Positions 8,901 to 15,237 of a stretch of 38,186 nt of DNA are shown in pieces (within the stretch, counting starts at the first letter, position 1; each line of letters opens with the position of its first letter). Below the pieces are notes generated by a model, which was not told the DNA's origin, made no database searches, and worked only from the letters and a program-made list of their open reading frames with translations. This DNA comes from Planctomycetota bacterium (lineage in GTDB: Bacteria > Planctomycetota > PUPC01 > DSUN01). The translations under genes and the position numbers were made by a program. The DNA lies in contig DAOOIT010000057.1 of the NCBI GenBank assembly GCA_035384565.1, positions 1 through 38,186 of the forward strand, in the 5' to 3' direction.

Positions 8901-10452
8901 ACGAGGACCTCGCTTCGGGCGGCAACGCCTGGATCAGGCGGGCCGCCTCCTGCGGCTGCCCCGCGGCGGATCGAAGGCGGGCGAGTTCCAGGGTCGGCTC
9001 AACCGGTTCGGATGCTCCCTTGAGCACGGCCTCGAGTTCCTCTGCCGCAGCGGCCAGGTTCCCTCGAACGGCATACGCCCGAGCCACAAGCCGCCGGGTC
9101 GAGGCGTCCTGCGGCTCAGCGGCAATCACTTTCCGCGCGGCGTCAATCGCTGCGTCCGGGTCCCCCAGCGCCAGCGCCGCCGCAGCGATCTGCCTCTGCG
9201 GCGCGACCGCAAATGGGTCGCGTCGTGCGGCCTCCTCGAAGCATGCTCGCGCCGAGCCCAACTCGCCGAGGCCCAGATAGGCAACCCCCTGGTAGAAGTG
9301 GACCTCCGCGCGTCGGGGTGAGCGCGCAATCACCTCCTTGAACCTGCCGATGGCCTCCGAGGGCCGACCCTCTGCGGTCAGAAGCCTGCCTTCAAGGTAC
9401 TTCGTCGTGGCCGACTCTTCAGGCACCGCCGGCAGCTTCGCGAGGTGGCTCCTGGCAGCTTCCGTCTCCCCCAGGTTGAGCAGCACCTCGATGAGCCGCA
9501 CGCGCCCCTCCGGCCACGCCTCCAGCGCCTCCAAGCTGCTCTCGAGGTGTTTTCGCGCCTCAGATACCCGCCCCGACTTCACAAGGAAGTCGCCATAGGC
9601 GCCGAGCGCAGCTTTGTCGCCCGGATTCCGCTCAATCGCGGCCTTCAGGTGCGCTTCCGCGGCAGCGAATTGCTTCTGCTGAGTCAGGAGCGAAGCGAGG
9701 TGGAGCCGAGGTCCCACGGCCTCGGGATGGGCCGCGACCGCTCTGTCGAGAAACGTCTTCGCCTTCTCAACGGACTGTGCCTGGTCTTTGCGGCTCTCGT
9801 AGAGCCGGGCGAGAGCGAGCAGCAACTCCGAGTTCTCGGGAGCGACCTTGAGGGCAGCCTCATACGTCTTGTCGCACAGGGTGAACTCGCCCCTGGCTTG
9901 GTGCAGCTGGCCCAGGAGCAGCATCGCACGGATCTTCAGGGAGAGATTCGGAGAATCACCTGCCCTCTCAGCCTCCGCAATGGCCGGGCCATGTTCCCGG
10001 TTGGCGCCAAGGAACAGGGCTTTCCAGTAATGGCCCTCGTGGTCCTCCCCATCAGCGGCAAGGAGGCTTTCAGAGGCTTCCTTGAGAAGTGCATACGCAC
10101 CGATACGCTCTGCCGCCCGACCGAGGCGTCGTGCCGTCGCGACGTCGCCTGGACGAAGCTTGAGGGCGGCGGCATAGTGTTCCGCCACACTTCTAAGCTC
10201 CCCGTGCTCCTCCAGCAACTCCCCCAGCGCAATGTGAGCCCTGGCGCACTTCGGATCCAACTGGAGGATTCGCCTGTACCGCCCCAGCGCGTCGTCAATC
10301 TCCCCTGCGGCAACGCATCGAGCCGCTGCCGCCAGAAGCGGCTCCACGTTGGGGCGACCCGCGCCTCTAAGCAGTAGAACGCCCAAGAGCCCCCCTGTGA
10401 CGAGAAGGATGCACCCGACGATCCCTGCCAGCCGCTTGTTCAGCCTCTTCAT
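5962..10452 (-). CDS. Giant membrane-anchored TPR protein of the PEP-CTERM/exosortase locus (PrsT-like)
   Basis: 1496 residues. A basic N-terminus and a hydrophobic segment (about residues 8-30) act as signal or anchor. Nearly all of the rest is tetratricopeptide repeats, around 40 of them, with classic A-L-G-x-L-x-x-x-G-x-x-x-x-A and Y-x-x-A-L-x-L-x-P spacing. TPR arrays scaffold protein complexes and should sit outside the membrane here. The PEP-CTERM-associated TPR protein PrsT is about 900 residues and usually a lipoprotein. This one is much longer, and its IVGC near residue 14 has the hydrophobic run after rather than before the Cys, so lipidation is doubtful. GAGGAGGGG precedes ATG 10452. 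It is divergent from the KOW-exosortase-EpsI operon and the two promoters overlap, which supports a joint role. The exact partner is unknown. Confidence 0.88.
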   Translation of the reverse strand: MKRLNKRLAGIVGCILLVTGGLLGVLLLRGAGRPNVEPLLAAAARCVAAGEIDDALGRYRRILQLDPKCARAHIALGELLEEHGELRSVAEHYAAALKLRPGDVATARRLGRAAERIGAYALLKEASESLLAADGEDHEGHYWKALFLGANREHGPAIAEAERAGDSPNLSLKIRAMLLLGQLHQARGEFTLCDKTYEAALKVAPENSELLLALARLYESRKDQAQSVEKAKTFLDRAVAAHPEAVGPRLHLASLLTQQKQFAAAEAHLKAAIERNPGDKAALGAYGDFLVKSGRVSEARKHLESSLEALEAWPEGRVRLIEVLLNLGETEAARSHLAKLPAVPEESATTKYLEGRLLTAEGRPSEAIGRFKEVIARSPRRAEVHFYQGVAYLGLGELGSARACFEEAARRDPFAVAPQRQIAAAALALGDPDAAIDAARKVIAAEPQDASTRRLVARAYAVRGNLAAAAEELEAVLKGASEPVEPTLELARLRSAAGQPQEAARLIQALPPEARSSSGARLTLASIYMDSKELGRARAELAQAIREAPKEVEPRAALGLLEIAAGKAAEAGAIADGLAAEEPPSVRAQLSASGLYERLGLLPKALEACRRAEALEPGNVEVAGRLLDLLLMMNQPEEALAAAKRLAEAKPERLSAQLAVPRVLVATKQWGSAIAALEELARSHPHEALPAGLLGRAYFGAGNQRRALEHLRKAAGLRPDWLDTCHLLADVCYRSGEYQEAITWSERILQRRPDMRSARLLSALSHAQRDDYPKAIEEYLAAKPHEPEPGYYIGLASLYERDAQQDEAEKALLRAHQLQPDSPTTVFALVRHYARVGTPAKADALLATLPAKAQREPGMLVVIGRHRMASGRVAEAEKAFRAAIEAEPKSASLRMVLGDLLKGAGRADEAREAYREAARLGAAEGRARIVESLCQAGRLAEAWAELGSARAAAPDASLRIAEARLLLAEAAHQAPGEKLAACQAACEAALRADPANAEAHLVLADSYLAERPARREAALAALQRAARLAGGPPAVSIRLADLLLDIGRPEEAERECRRALATAPALSPALETLAAAISRSKREMASEAIAGLLAREFPANPARHVLFGDSLAAQRKWQEAASAYRACLAEAPGMVRALAGLTQALVSAGEAAKAADECHRFLDANPGNVACLEVLGHVHLANQQASAAAEAYEAASRLAPAEHRFVAQAARAHLASGNPAKATACCQAYIAQWPRDPRGAITLGSLLAAQGKAAEAEREFAKALQLDPRSLDALRSFTEFCTQQRRYDAALDACNAFLKGWPNSAHALQLAARVQIARGDLAAAQASLEAAVGSDGTLLAPRFDLASLHLRRGQLDQAAAGFREILSSQPDRPDVLNNLAWCLAEAGRDLDEAKTTAARALAIAPDMPNALDTFGWICFRRKEYDEASKALRRSLELRPDSAASRYHLGAVLAAQGKRAEAVAELNQALASETPFADAEAARALLKNLSDAPPLPR

Positions 10453-10496
10453 AGCGGCCGCCCCTCCTCACCCACGTGGGGCCGACGAAAAACGGA

Positions 10497-10554
10497 TTGA
10501 CACCACAGGTTTCGCTGCTATCATATTGAGGATACAATGGAGCTGGCAGGTCTG
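10497..10554 (+). promoter_or_regulatory. Promoter plus palindrome (copy C) for the KOW-exosortase-EpsI operon
   Basis: TTGACA (10497-10502), 16 bp, TATCAT (10519-10524), 13 bp, then TGGAGC-TGGCA-GGTCTG (10538-10554). It matches copies A (3217) and B (12638) in order and spacing. The right half overlaps the -35 box of the opposing TPR-gene promoter, so a protein bound here could affect both directions. Confidence 0.65.
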
Positions 10555-10558
10555 TCAA
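10529..10558 (-). promoter_or_regulatory. Divergent promoter for the TPR gene
   Basis: On the minus strand TTGACA (10558-10553) is followed after 18 bp by TATCCT (10534-10529). The predicted leader to ATG 10452 is about 70 bases. Palindrome C lies between and over these boxes. Confidence 0.5.
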
Positions 10559-10568
10559 GTCATCTTTT

Positions 10569-10602
10569 GCGGGCCGCCGCACGCTTCGGCGTGGTTGCCC
10601 GC
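10569..10602 (+). promoter_or_regulatory. Leader hairpin with a UUCG tetraloop before the KOW gene
   Basis: An inner stem CACGC-TTCG-GCGTG (10580-10593) with the very stable C(UUCG)G loop is enclosed by an outer stem GCGGGC (10569-10574) / GCCCGC (10597-10602). It ends 4 bases before the purine-rich ribosome binding region of the gene at 10621. It could attenuate transcription or translation; there is no T-run. Confidence 0.5.
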
Positions 10603-10620
10603 GGGTGGGGGATGAATTCC

Positions 10621-10857
10621 ATGGGTGACTTCGGCATTGACGTTGGGGTGTACACCGCGACTCAGGCGCTCAACTCGAACGCGCGAGGCAACTTCAGGCC
10701 GGGTCAGGCGGTGCGCATCCGTTCCGGGTTCCTCGAGGGGGCCTCGGGTCGCGTCCTCATGGAGCGCCACCCTCACCGCGTCCTCCTCGAGGTCGAGTTG
10801 CGCGAGAGAACCGTAGTCGCGGATGTGGCCGCAGACGACGTGGAGAAGACGGAGTAG
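10621..10857 (+). CDS. Stand-alone NusG-type KOW-domain protein
   Basis: 78 residues. From about residue 25, FRPGQAVRIRSG-FLEGASGRV...LLEVELRERTVVADVAADDVE, it reads like the C-terminal KOW domain of NusG (compare the family pattern F-x-x-G-x-x-V-R-V-x-x-G-P-F-x-G-x-x-G-x-V). The N-terminal NGN domain that binds RNA polymerase is absent. Isolated KOW domains of this type contact ribosomal protein S10 or Rho in NusG/RfaH. I chose ATG 10621 for its GGGTGGGGG at about 9 bases; an in-frame ATG at 10537 lies only ~5 bases past the predicted transcription start. It is the first gene of the exosortase operon, 6 bases before the next start. Specialised NusG homologues such as RfaH, LoaP and UpxY occur at polysaccharide loci, so an antitermination-related role is plausible but unproven. 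Confidence 0.72.
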   Translation: MGDFGIDVGVYTATQALNSNARGNFRPGQAVRIRSGFLEGASGRVLMERHPHRVLLEVELRERTVVADVAADDVEKTE

Positions 10858-10863
10858 CCTGGG

Positions 10864-11706
10864 ATGCCGAGCGCACGGGCGGTTCGCCTCTCAAGCATCG
10901 CCCTTCTGGCCCTGCCTGTCTTGATCCTGTACCTGGACGACTGGGCCCGACTCATCCCTCGGTGGTGGTCGGACCCGAACTACACCCACGGCTTCTTCGT
11001 GCCGCTTTTCGCCCTCTACTTCGTCTGGGAGAAGTGGGGCACTCTCACGACAGCAGAGGTCCGGCCCTCGCTTCTCGGGCTCGTGCCTCTGCTCACAGGG
11101 ATCGCGGTCAAAGTCTGGACGCTATTCTACGAGTCCCCGTTCGTCTCCTGCGTCTCGATGATCTTCGTGATTTCCGGGGTCGTGCTCTTGGCCGCGGGGC
11201 GGAGGGTTTTCAGGATCGTCGCCGTGCCGATCCTCTTCCTGCTCCTGATGATGCCGCTGCCGACGCCGGTGTACAACCGCATCGCGCTTCCGATGCGGCA
11301 CTTTGCTGCGGTGGTGGGCGCCGCCGTGCTTCAGGGCATCGGCATCCCTGTCCTGAGGGAAGGTAACGTGCTCATAATGCCGGAGCAGACATTGGAGGTT
11401 GCCGAGGCGTGCAGCGGGATGAGATTCCTCACAGGGTTCATTGCCCTGGGGGTTGCCTTTGCCTACCTGTGCCGGCGTCCCCTGTGGGAACGCATCGTCC
11501 TCCTCGCCTCCTCCGTGCCGATCGCCATCCTGGCGAACGCCTTGCGCGTGACGGTGATCGCGCTCCTCACCCACTGGGGGTTCAAGTCGTTCGTGGATGG
11601 CCTGCCCCACTCGGGCACTGCGATGGTCCTCTTCGCCTTCTCCGCAGCGTTGCTTTGGCTCGAGTACTACGTGCTCTCCCATCTATTCATCGAGGAACCC
11701 CTGTAG
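10864..11706 (+). CDS. xrt: Exosortase (EpsH/XrtA-like transpeptidase)
   Basis: 280 residues, polytopic, with about eight predicted membrane segments. Exosortases are thought to cleave PEP-CTERM tails and join the protein to a surface acceptor. The catalytic residues are all present: Cys183 in EACSGMRF, Arg228 in ANALRVT, and His249 in LPHSGTAMVLF. The N-terminal YTHGFFVPLFALYFVWEKW (40-58) is also typical. ATG 10864 follows the KOW gene's stop by 6 bases with only a weak TGGG site, so translational coupling is likely. An EpsI gene follows directly, as in many exosortase operons. The type (XrtA, XrtD or another) cannot be assigned safely. The PEP-CTERM protein at 13687 is the likely substrate. 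Confidence 0.95.
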   Translation: MPSARAVRLSSIALLALPVLILYLDDWARLIPRWWSDPNYTHGFFVPLFALYFVWEKWGTLTTAEVRPSLLGLVPLLTGIAVKVWTLFYESPFVSCVSMIFVISGVVLLAAGRRVFRIVAVPILFLLLMMPLPTPVYNRIALPMRHFAAVVGAAVLQGIGIPVLREGNVLIMPEQTLEVAEACSGMRFLTGFIALGVAFAYLCRRPLWERIVLLASSVPIAILANALRVTVIALLTHWGFKSFVDGLPHSGTAMVLFAFSAALLWLEYYVLSHLFIEEPL

Positions 11707-11722
11707 CGGGGGAAGGGAGTCA

Positions 11723-12430
11723 ATGGTGTCCGTCAGGAGAAGCACTTGCCTCTGCGCTGGCCTGCTCGGCGCCGTCGCCGTCGGGTACCACGCGGCCCGG
11801 CTCGGCGGCGTCGGGGCCACCCCGCCCACTCCCCTCGCAATGCCGCTCGACCAGCTTCCCAGGGAGCTCGACGGCTGGGCCGGCCGGGACATTGAGCTTT
11901 CGGAGAGCGTCCTGAGAGTCGCTGCCGCGGACGCTTATCTGCGCCGCGACTACAAGCGCCCCAACGGCGAGGCCATCGCCCTCTACATCGCCTTCTACGG
12001 CAGCGTGAAGGACCGTATCCCCCACGGCCCCACCGTCTGCTACCCCTACCAGGGGTGGACCGAGGAGCTCAACGAGATGGTCACCTTACCATCGGAAGCA
12101 AGAGGGTTCCCCGAGTTGAGGGTCCGCAGACTCCTCTACTCGAAGGCTGGCGCACGCATGGCGGTGCTCTACTGGTATGTGGCGAACGGCAGGCAGCAGG
12201 CGGACACCACGTGGCAGAAGTTCACGGCCGCCCTGCGCGACCTCATTGGGGGTGGCGGTGCCTACGTCCTCCAGCTCATGGTCAGTGCGCCCGCCACAGG
12301 GCGGGAGGGGGACCCGTTCGCGCGTCTCCAGGAGTTCACTCAGCTTGCCTTTCCCGCTGTCGCCAGGCACCTCCCCGACGCCTCTGTTGTCGCCCCTCTT
12401 GCCGCTGGACGTGCCAAGCCTCAGGACTGA
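11723..12430 (+). CDS. epsI: EpsI-family exosortase-associated protein (DUF3485)
   Basis: 235 residues. An N-terminal hydrophobic segment (about 8-26) is followed by an extracytoplasmic domain. The EpsI signature P-H-G-P-x-V-C-Y-P-Y-Q-G-W lies at residues 100-112, preceded by LYIAFYGS. EpsI proteins accompany exosortases, and in some lineages are fused to their C-terminus; the molecular role is not settled. ATG 11723 follows the exosortase by 16 bases with GGGGGAAGGGAG upstream. It ends the KOW-exosortase-EpsI operon. Confidence 0.92.
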   Translation: MVSVRRSTCLCAGLLGAVAVGYHAARLGGVGATPPTPLAMPLDQLPRELDGWAGRDIELSESVLRVAAADAYLRRDYKRPNGEAIALYIAFYGSVKDRIPHGPTVCYPYQGWTEELNEMVTLPSEARGFPELRVRRLLYSKAGARMAVLYWYVANGRQQADTTWQKFTAALRDLIGGGGAYVLQLMVSAPATGREGDPFARLQEFTQLAFPAVARHLPDASVVAPLAAGRAKPQD

Positions 12431-12637
12431 CTTCGTCCCTTTTGGTCGGAAACCTCTTGACACCTGGTTTGCCCGGGCTACACACGAACGGTCCCAATGC
12501 GTTTGGGAGGGCAAGCCCCCAGCGCTCGCCCCTTCTGTTACCCTCCCGAAGGTATTGGAACCTTCGGGAGGGAGGCCCCTTGCCTCGCCTCCGCAGGAAT
12601 CGTCACCTGAGGCACGCCGGATTCTGCGAGAATCCAC
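12431..12637. other. Intergenic region with two head-to-head palindromic repeats
   Basis: It holds an inverted, decayed copy (12486-12512) and a direct copy (12537-12572) of the dispersed palindrome described separately. A promoter-like TTGACA-16-TACACA is at 12457-12484. No gene is visible. The perfect 12-bp stem at 12541-12572 could also stop or protect transcripts leaving epsI. Confidence 0.5.
12537..12572 (+). repeat. Dispersed palindrome, copy 1 (GTTAC + CCCTCCCGAAGG stem)
   Basis: GTTA, then CCCTCCCGAAGG (12541-12552), loop TATTGGAA, then CCTTCGGGAGGG (12561-12572): a perfect 12-bp stem. The same sequence recurs at 35966-36001, inverted at 36015-36045, and more decayed at 12486-12512 (inverted) and 18170-18208. 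Confidence 0.7.
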
Positions 12638-12693
12638 TTGACATTGCCACGACACGGGCTATAATTGCTGATACAGTGGACCTGTTGGGTCTG
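12638..12693 (+). promoter_or_regulatory. Promoter plus palindrome (copy B) for the secreted protein at 12725
   Basis: TTGACA (12638-12643), 16 bp, perfect TATAAT (12660-12665), 11 bp, then TGGACC-TGTTG-GGTCTG (12677-12693). It is the strongest of the three matching promoter-palindrome modules. Confidence 0.7.
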
Positions 12694-12724
12694 GTGTGTC
12701 GGCTTTGTGCCGCGGGGTTTCTGC

Positions 12725-13540
12725 GTGGGCAGCGGAGGGCGGCGACGCACGTGGTTTGTGTGCCTTGGGGTCGGCTTGCTGTGCGTGGCCCCAGCGGCAT
12801 TGCGCGCCGATCCCGAAAACGCCTCCGCTACCGACCTCATTCTCCTCGACTCGCCCTGGCTCACTGGGCGTGCTTCCGCGGACGAAGCCCCGCAGGAGGC
12901 GCTCGGTGACAGTGCCCCCGCGAAGGCAGAAGTGCTGGGCTCGCTTGCCGAGAGACCCGACGCCACCTGGCACCCATCGGCGGACCTCGAAGAGAACCTC
13001 CTGATCGCCCCGCAGGTCTCCCAGGTGAGGCTCTCCCCCAGCGAGTGCTCAGGCCTGTTGATGTGCCAGGGCCTCCTGATCGTCGGCCTCTACCGCGGCC
13101 GAAGGAGATGGGCAGCGGCACTCCTTGCCCTGCTGGCCCTCACCAGGTCCGGCATCAGTGCCATTACCGAGATCATCGGCCTGCCTAAGGCCCCAGATGC
13201 CAGGTCCACAACACCCGTCCATCCCAGCGCACCGATGGAGACACATCGCCCTGTTCGGTCTCCATCGCTCCAGCGCACCTACGCGGGGCTTCTCCGGCGC
13301 CTGGCTGCCCAGCCGGCGGCCGCCGCGCCCGAGGCGACCGTTCTCGTGACCGACCACCGGCCGGCAACCCGCAGTGCCTCCGTCAAGCGGGTTGCCGGCT
13401 CTGTTGTACCCACCCTTTCGCCCTGCCCCGAAGCAAGCGTCCTGCCACTTCCGTTCATCGCCCTCTACCCGTCCCAAGGACGGGATGCCCTGCCCTCGCA
13501 GCTCATCGCATTCAGTCTCTTTGCCCGGCCGCCGCCCTGA
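12725..13540 (+). CDS. Secreted protein of unknown function with an internal PEP-CTERM-like segment
   Basis: 271 residues from GTG 12725, which has GGGG about 8 bases upstream and lies ~50 bases past the transcription start; other GTG codons nearby are possible. A signal peptide is clear: a basic GGRRR, a hydrophobic run, cut near ALRA-DP (residue 28/29). Residues 104-129 read S-P-S-E, then a hydrophobic stretch, then RGRRR, which resembles a PEP-CTERM sorting tail. However, it is followed by a second hydrophobic stretch (130-139) and ~130 more residues rich in Pro, Ala and Arg. No family is recognised. Position between epsI and a PEP-CTERM gene, and promoter copy B, tie it to the exosortase system. 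Confidence 0.6.
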   Translation: MGSGGRRRTWFVCLGVGLLCVAPAALRADPENASATDLILLDSPWLTGRASADEAPQEALGDSAPAKAEVLGSLAERPDATWHPSADLEENLLIAPQVSQVRLSPSECSGLLMCQGLLIVGLYRGRRRWAAALLALLALTRSGISAITEIIGLPKAPDARSTTPVHPSAPMETHRPVRSPSLQRTYAGLLRRLAAQPAAAAPEATVLVTDHRPATRSASVKRVAGSVVPTLSPCPEASVLPLPFIALYPSQGRDALPSQLIAFSLFARPPP

Positions 13541-13686
13541 CCTGGCCCCTCATCTCTCTGCCCCGCGGGCAGTCGTCCAGCTTCTGCACGGCCCTTGCCC
13601 GCGCGGCCCTGAGCCGTCTCGGAGCACCCTTGTCCGGACGGCCAGACCGAAGCCTGGCAGTTGTTCCCAATCATGAGGGGGTTTCT

Positions 13687-14487
13687 ATGAAACCCATTCT
13701 GGTCTTACTTGGCCTGTTCAGTGCCATCTGCCTCACCGCGCCACATGCTGTGGGCGACCCGTTCCTTCTCTACGAGGGGACGCTGACGTACACCCCGCCG
13801 CTCGATGGCTCCGACACCATTGAGAGCCGCGGTCTGAAGGTCGGGACAAAGAACAACCCGTCCGATGGCTGGTCGCTGCGCACGGTGGCGCTGCACTGGT
13901 CGGTCAGCCTGGAGACGCCGACCTCAGCATGGCACTATGCCTACTCGTTCGAGGTCTCGGGGACTTCGTACGGCATCAGCCATTTCATCCTCGAGACGTC
14001 TCCGTCGTTCACGAACACCGAGGAGAACTTCAGGAACTTCGTGTGTAGTTCGCCCGCGAACTTGACGTTCGGGTGGCAGGAGTCGGGTTCGCCGGGGCTG
14101 CCCGAGCCCCTCATCGGCATCCGCATCGAGCCCCTGAACAGCCCCATGGTCCTGACCTGGTCGTTCGACAGCAACAAGCAGCCTGTCTGGGGCGACTTCT
14201 ACGCGAAAGACGGCCTCGGCATGGACCCTGCCGTTGCGAACTACGCCTTCAACGTCGGATTCGGCTCTCCGGACTATGATCCGAGCATAGAGGTCTATGA
14301 GCCCCAGAGCGTCTCCGGCAGCAGTCCTGAGGTTCTCAGAACCCACATCCTGCGGCCTGACACCGAGCCAGGCCCGCTCGTGACGATCCCAGAGCCGCTC
14401 TCGATGGCTTTCCTCGGCAGCGCGCTGGCCGGCGTCGTCGGCTGGCGCGTCCGAAGCCGCCGAAAGGAGGACCGCAACCTGGCTTGA
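13687..14487 (+). CDS. PEP-CTERM sorting-domain protein (likely exosortase substrate)
   Basis: 266 residues. A signal peptide (MKPILVLLGLFSAICL..., cut near HAVG-DP) leads into a beta-rich domain of no named family. The C-terminus is a textbook PEP-CTERM tail: IPEPLS at 234-239, a ~15-residue hydrophobic segment, then the basic VRSRRKEDR. ATG 13687 has GAGGGGG 5 bases upstream. It starts 146 bases after the unknown secreted protein, with no strong promoter between, so co-transcription is likely. The exosortase 2 kb upstream should process it. The product is secreted or surface-attached; its role is unknown. Confidence 0.9.
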   Translation: MKPILVLLGLFSAICLTAPHAVGDPFLLYEGTLTYTPPLDGSDTIESRGLKVGTKNNPSDGWSLRTVALHWSVSLETPTSAWHYAYSFEVSGTSYGISHFILETSPSFTNTEENFRNFVCSSPANLTFGWQESGSPGLPEPLIGIRIEPLNSPMVLTWSFDSNKQPVWGDFYAKDGLGMDPAVANYAFNVGFGSPDYDPSIEVYEPQSVSGSSPEVLRTHILRPDTEPGPLVTIPEPLSMAFLGSALAGVVGWRVRSRRKEDRNLA

Positions 14488-14501
14488 CTGGCTAACCGAC
14501 G

Positions 14502-14588
14502 GCGAGGGTCCCCTCGCTGAGGCACTCGCCTGAGGGCATTCCTGGGGCGGGCCACCAAGCGCGCAGTTGTCGCGCTTGGGGCCTGCCC
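14502..14588 (+). terminator. Two stem-loops after the PEP-CTERM gene
   Basis: GCGAGG-GTCC-CCTCGC is at 14502-14517. A larger hairpin at 14545-14588 has a perfect 9-bp core CCAAGCGCG / CGCGCTTGG around a 7-base loop, extended by GGGC...GCCC. Neither is followed by a T-run. They probably end or protect the upstream transcript. Confidence 0.4.
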
Positions 14589-14649
14589 ACAGGGTGCAGA
14601 AGGCCCCTTGACGAAACTGAGGCGGCGGTCACGCCGTCGGGGCAGGTGC

Positions 14650-14932
14650 TAGGAGCCTGTCCAGGAATCCGCGTGAGGCTGCGACGCCTGCGATTCTGGC
14701 CGCAGGCTAGAAGCACGGAGGAGGCGATGCAACGGAGCGCATCGCCGACGAGGTGCGACAACGCGTGCGGCCAGAAGCCGCAGCGTCCCTTCGGGTTGCG
14801 GCGCCAGCGGGGCGTCTGCTGCGTAGCGGCTCCTTGACGATGCTCTCCATTGCATCGCCTCGTCGCCGCGCCTTGCATCCGCCCCGCTGGCGCCGGCAAC
14901 GCAGCCCACGGGGATTCTTGGACAGGCTCCTA
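14650..14932. mobile_element. MITE, 279 bp, TA target duplication at a CTAG site
   Basis: The ends GGAGCCTGTCCA(G/A)GAATCC at 14652-14670 and their reverse complement at 14912-14930 form inverted repeats. Similarity extends to about 38 bp with few mismatches. TA flanks both sides (14650-14651 and 14931-14932) in a CTA...TAG context, the target used by IS630/Tc1-type transposases. The interior contains further inverted repeats (the GAGGCGATGCAA block occurs in both orientations) and no transposase frame. A solo end is at 5166. Confidence 0.75.
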
Positions 14933-14933
14933 G

Positions 14934-15036
14934 CTGGCTTCGGGTGCGGGCAGGCGACGGGAGGCCGCGTGCCGCGGATGACGGCCCTGCCCAGCCTGGC
15001 GTTCGGGTTGAACTCGATCCGGTCCGTCCCGGTCAC
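14934..15036 (-). pseudogene. DUF433-like fragment truncated at the MITE
   Basis: From GTG 15036, with GGAGG about 7 bases upstream, the frame reads TDRIEFNPNARLGRAVIRGTRPPV. This matches the N-terminal pattern of DUF433 proteins (R-I-x-x-x-P-x-x-x-x-G-x-P-x-I-R-G-T-R-x-P-V), which resemble antitoxins. After about 35 codons it meets the MITE end at 14932. No continuation is seen beyond the element, so only the start survives. Upstream to 15237 the frame is open but unrecognisable. Confidence 0.5.
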
Positions 15037-15237
15037 CCTGCGTCCTCCGCTCAACGGCTGTCCTCCCTCGCCCGTTCCGCGCAGCCACGCCATCATGCCG
15101 GCCTGTCGCCTTGCCCGCGTGGGGAAGGCTGCGAGGGCGCCGCGGTTGATGGCGGCGATGAGTGGGAGGCCGTCGCGTGGGTCGTCCTTCACGCGGGGGC
15201 CCTCCACCAGCAGCTCCCGCGTGCAGGTATGCACGCT

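Noticed and set aside
12457..12484. TTGACA-16-TACACA promoter-like sequence after epsI
   Set aside because: It resembles promoter A, but it is followed by a repeat element rather than a TGGACC palindrome and no gene starts within 240 bases. Left as a possibility only.
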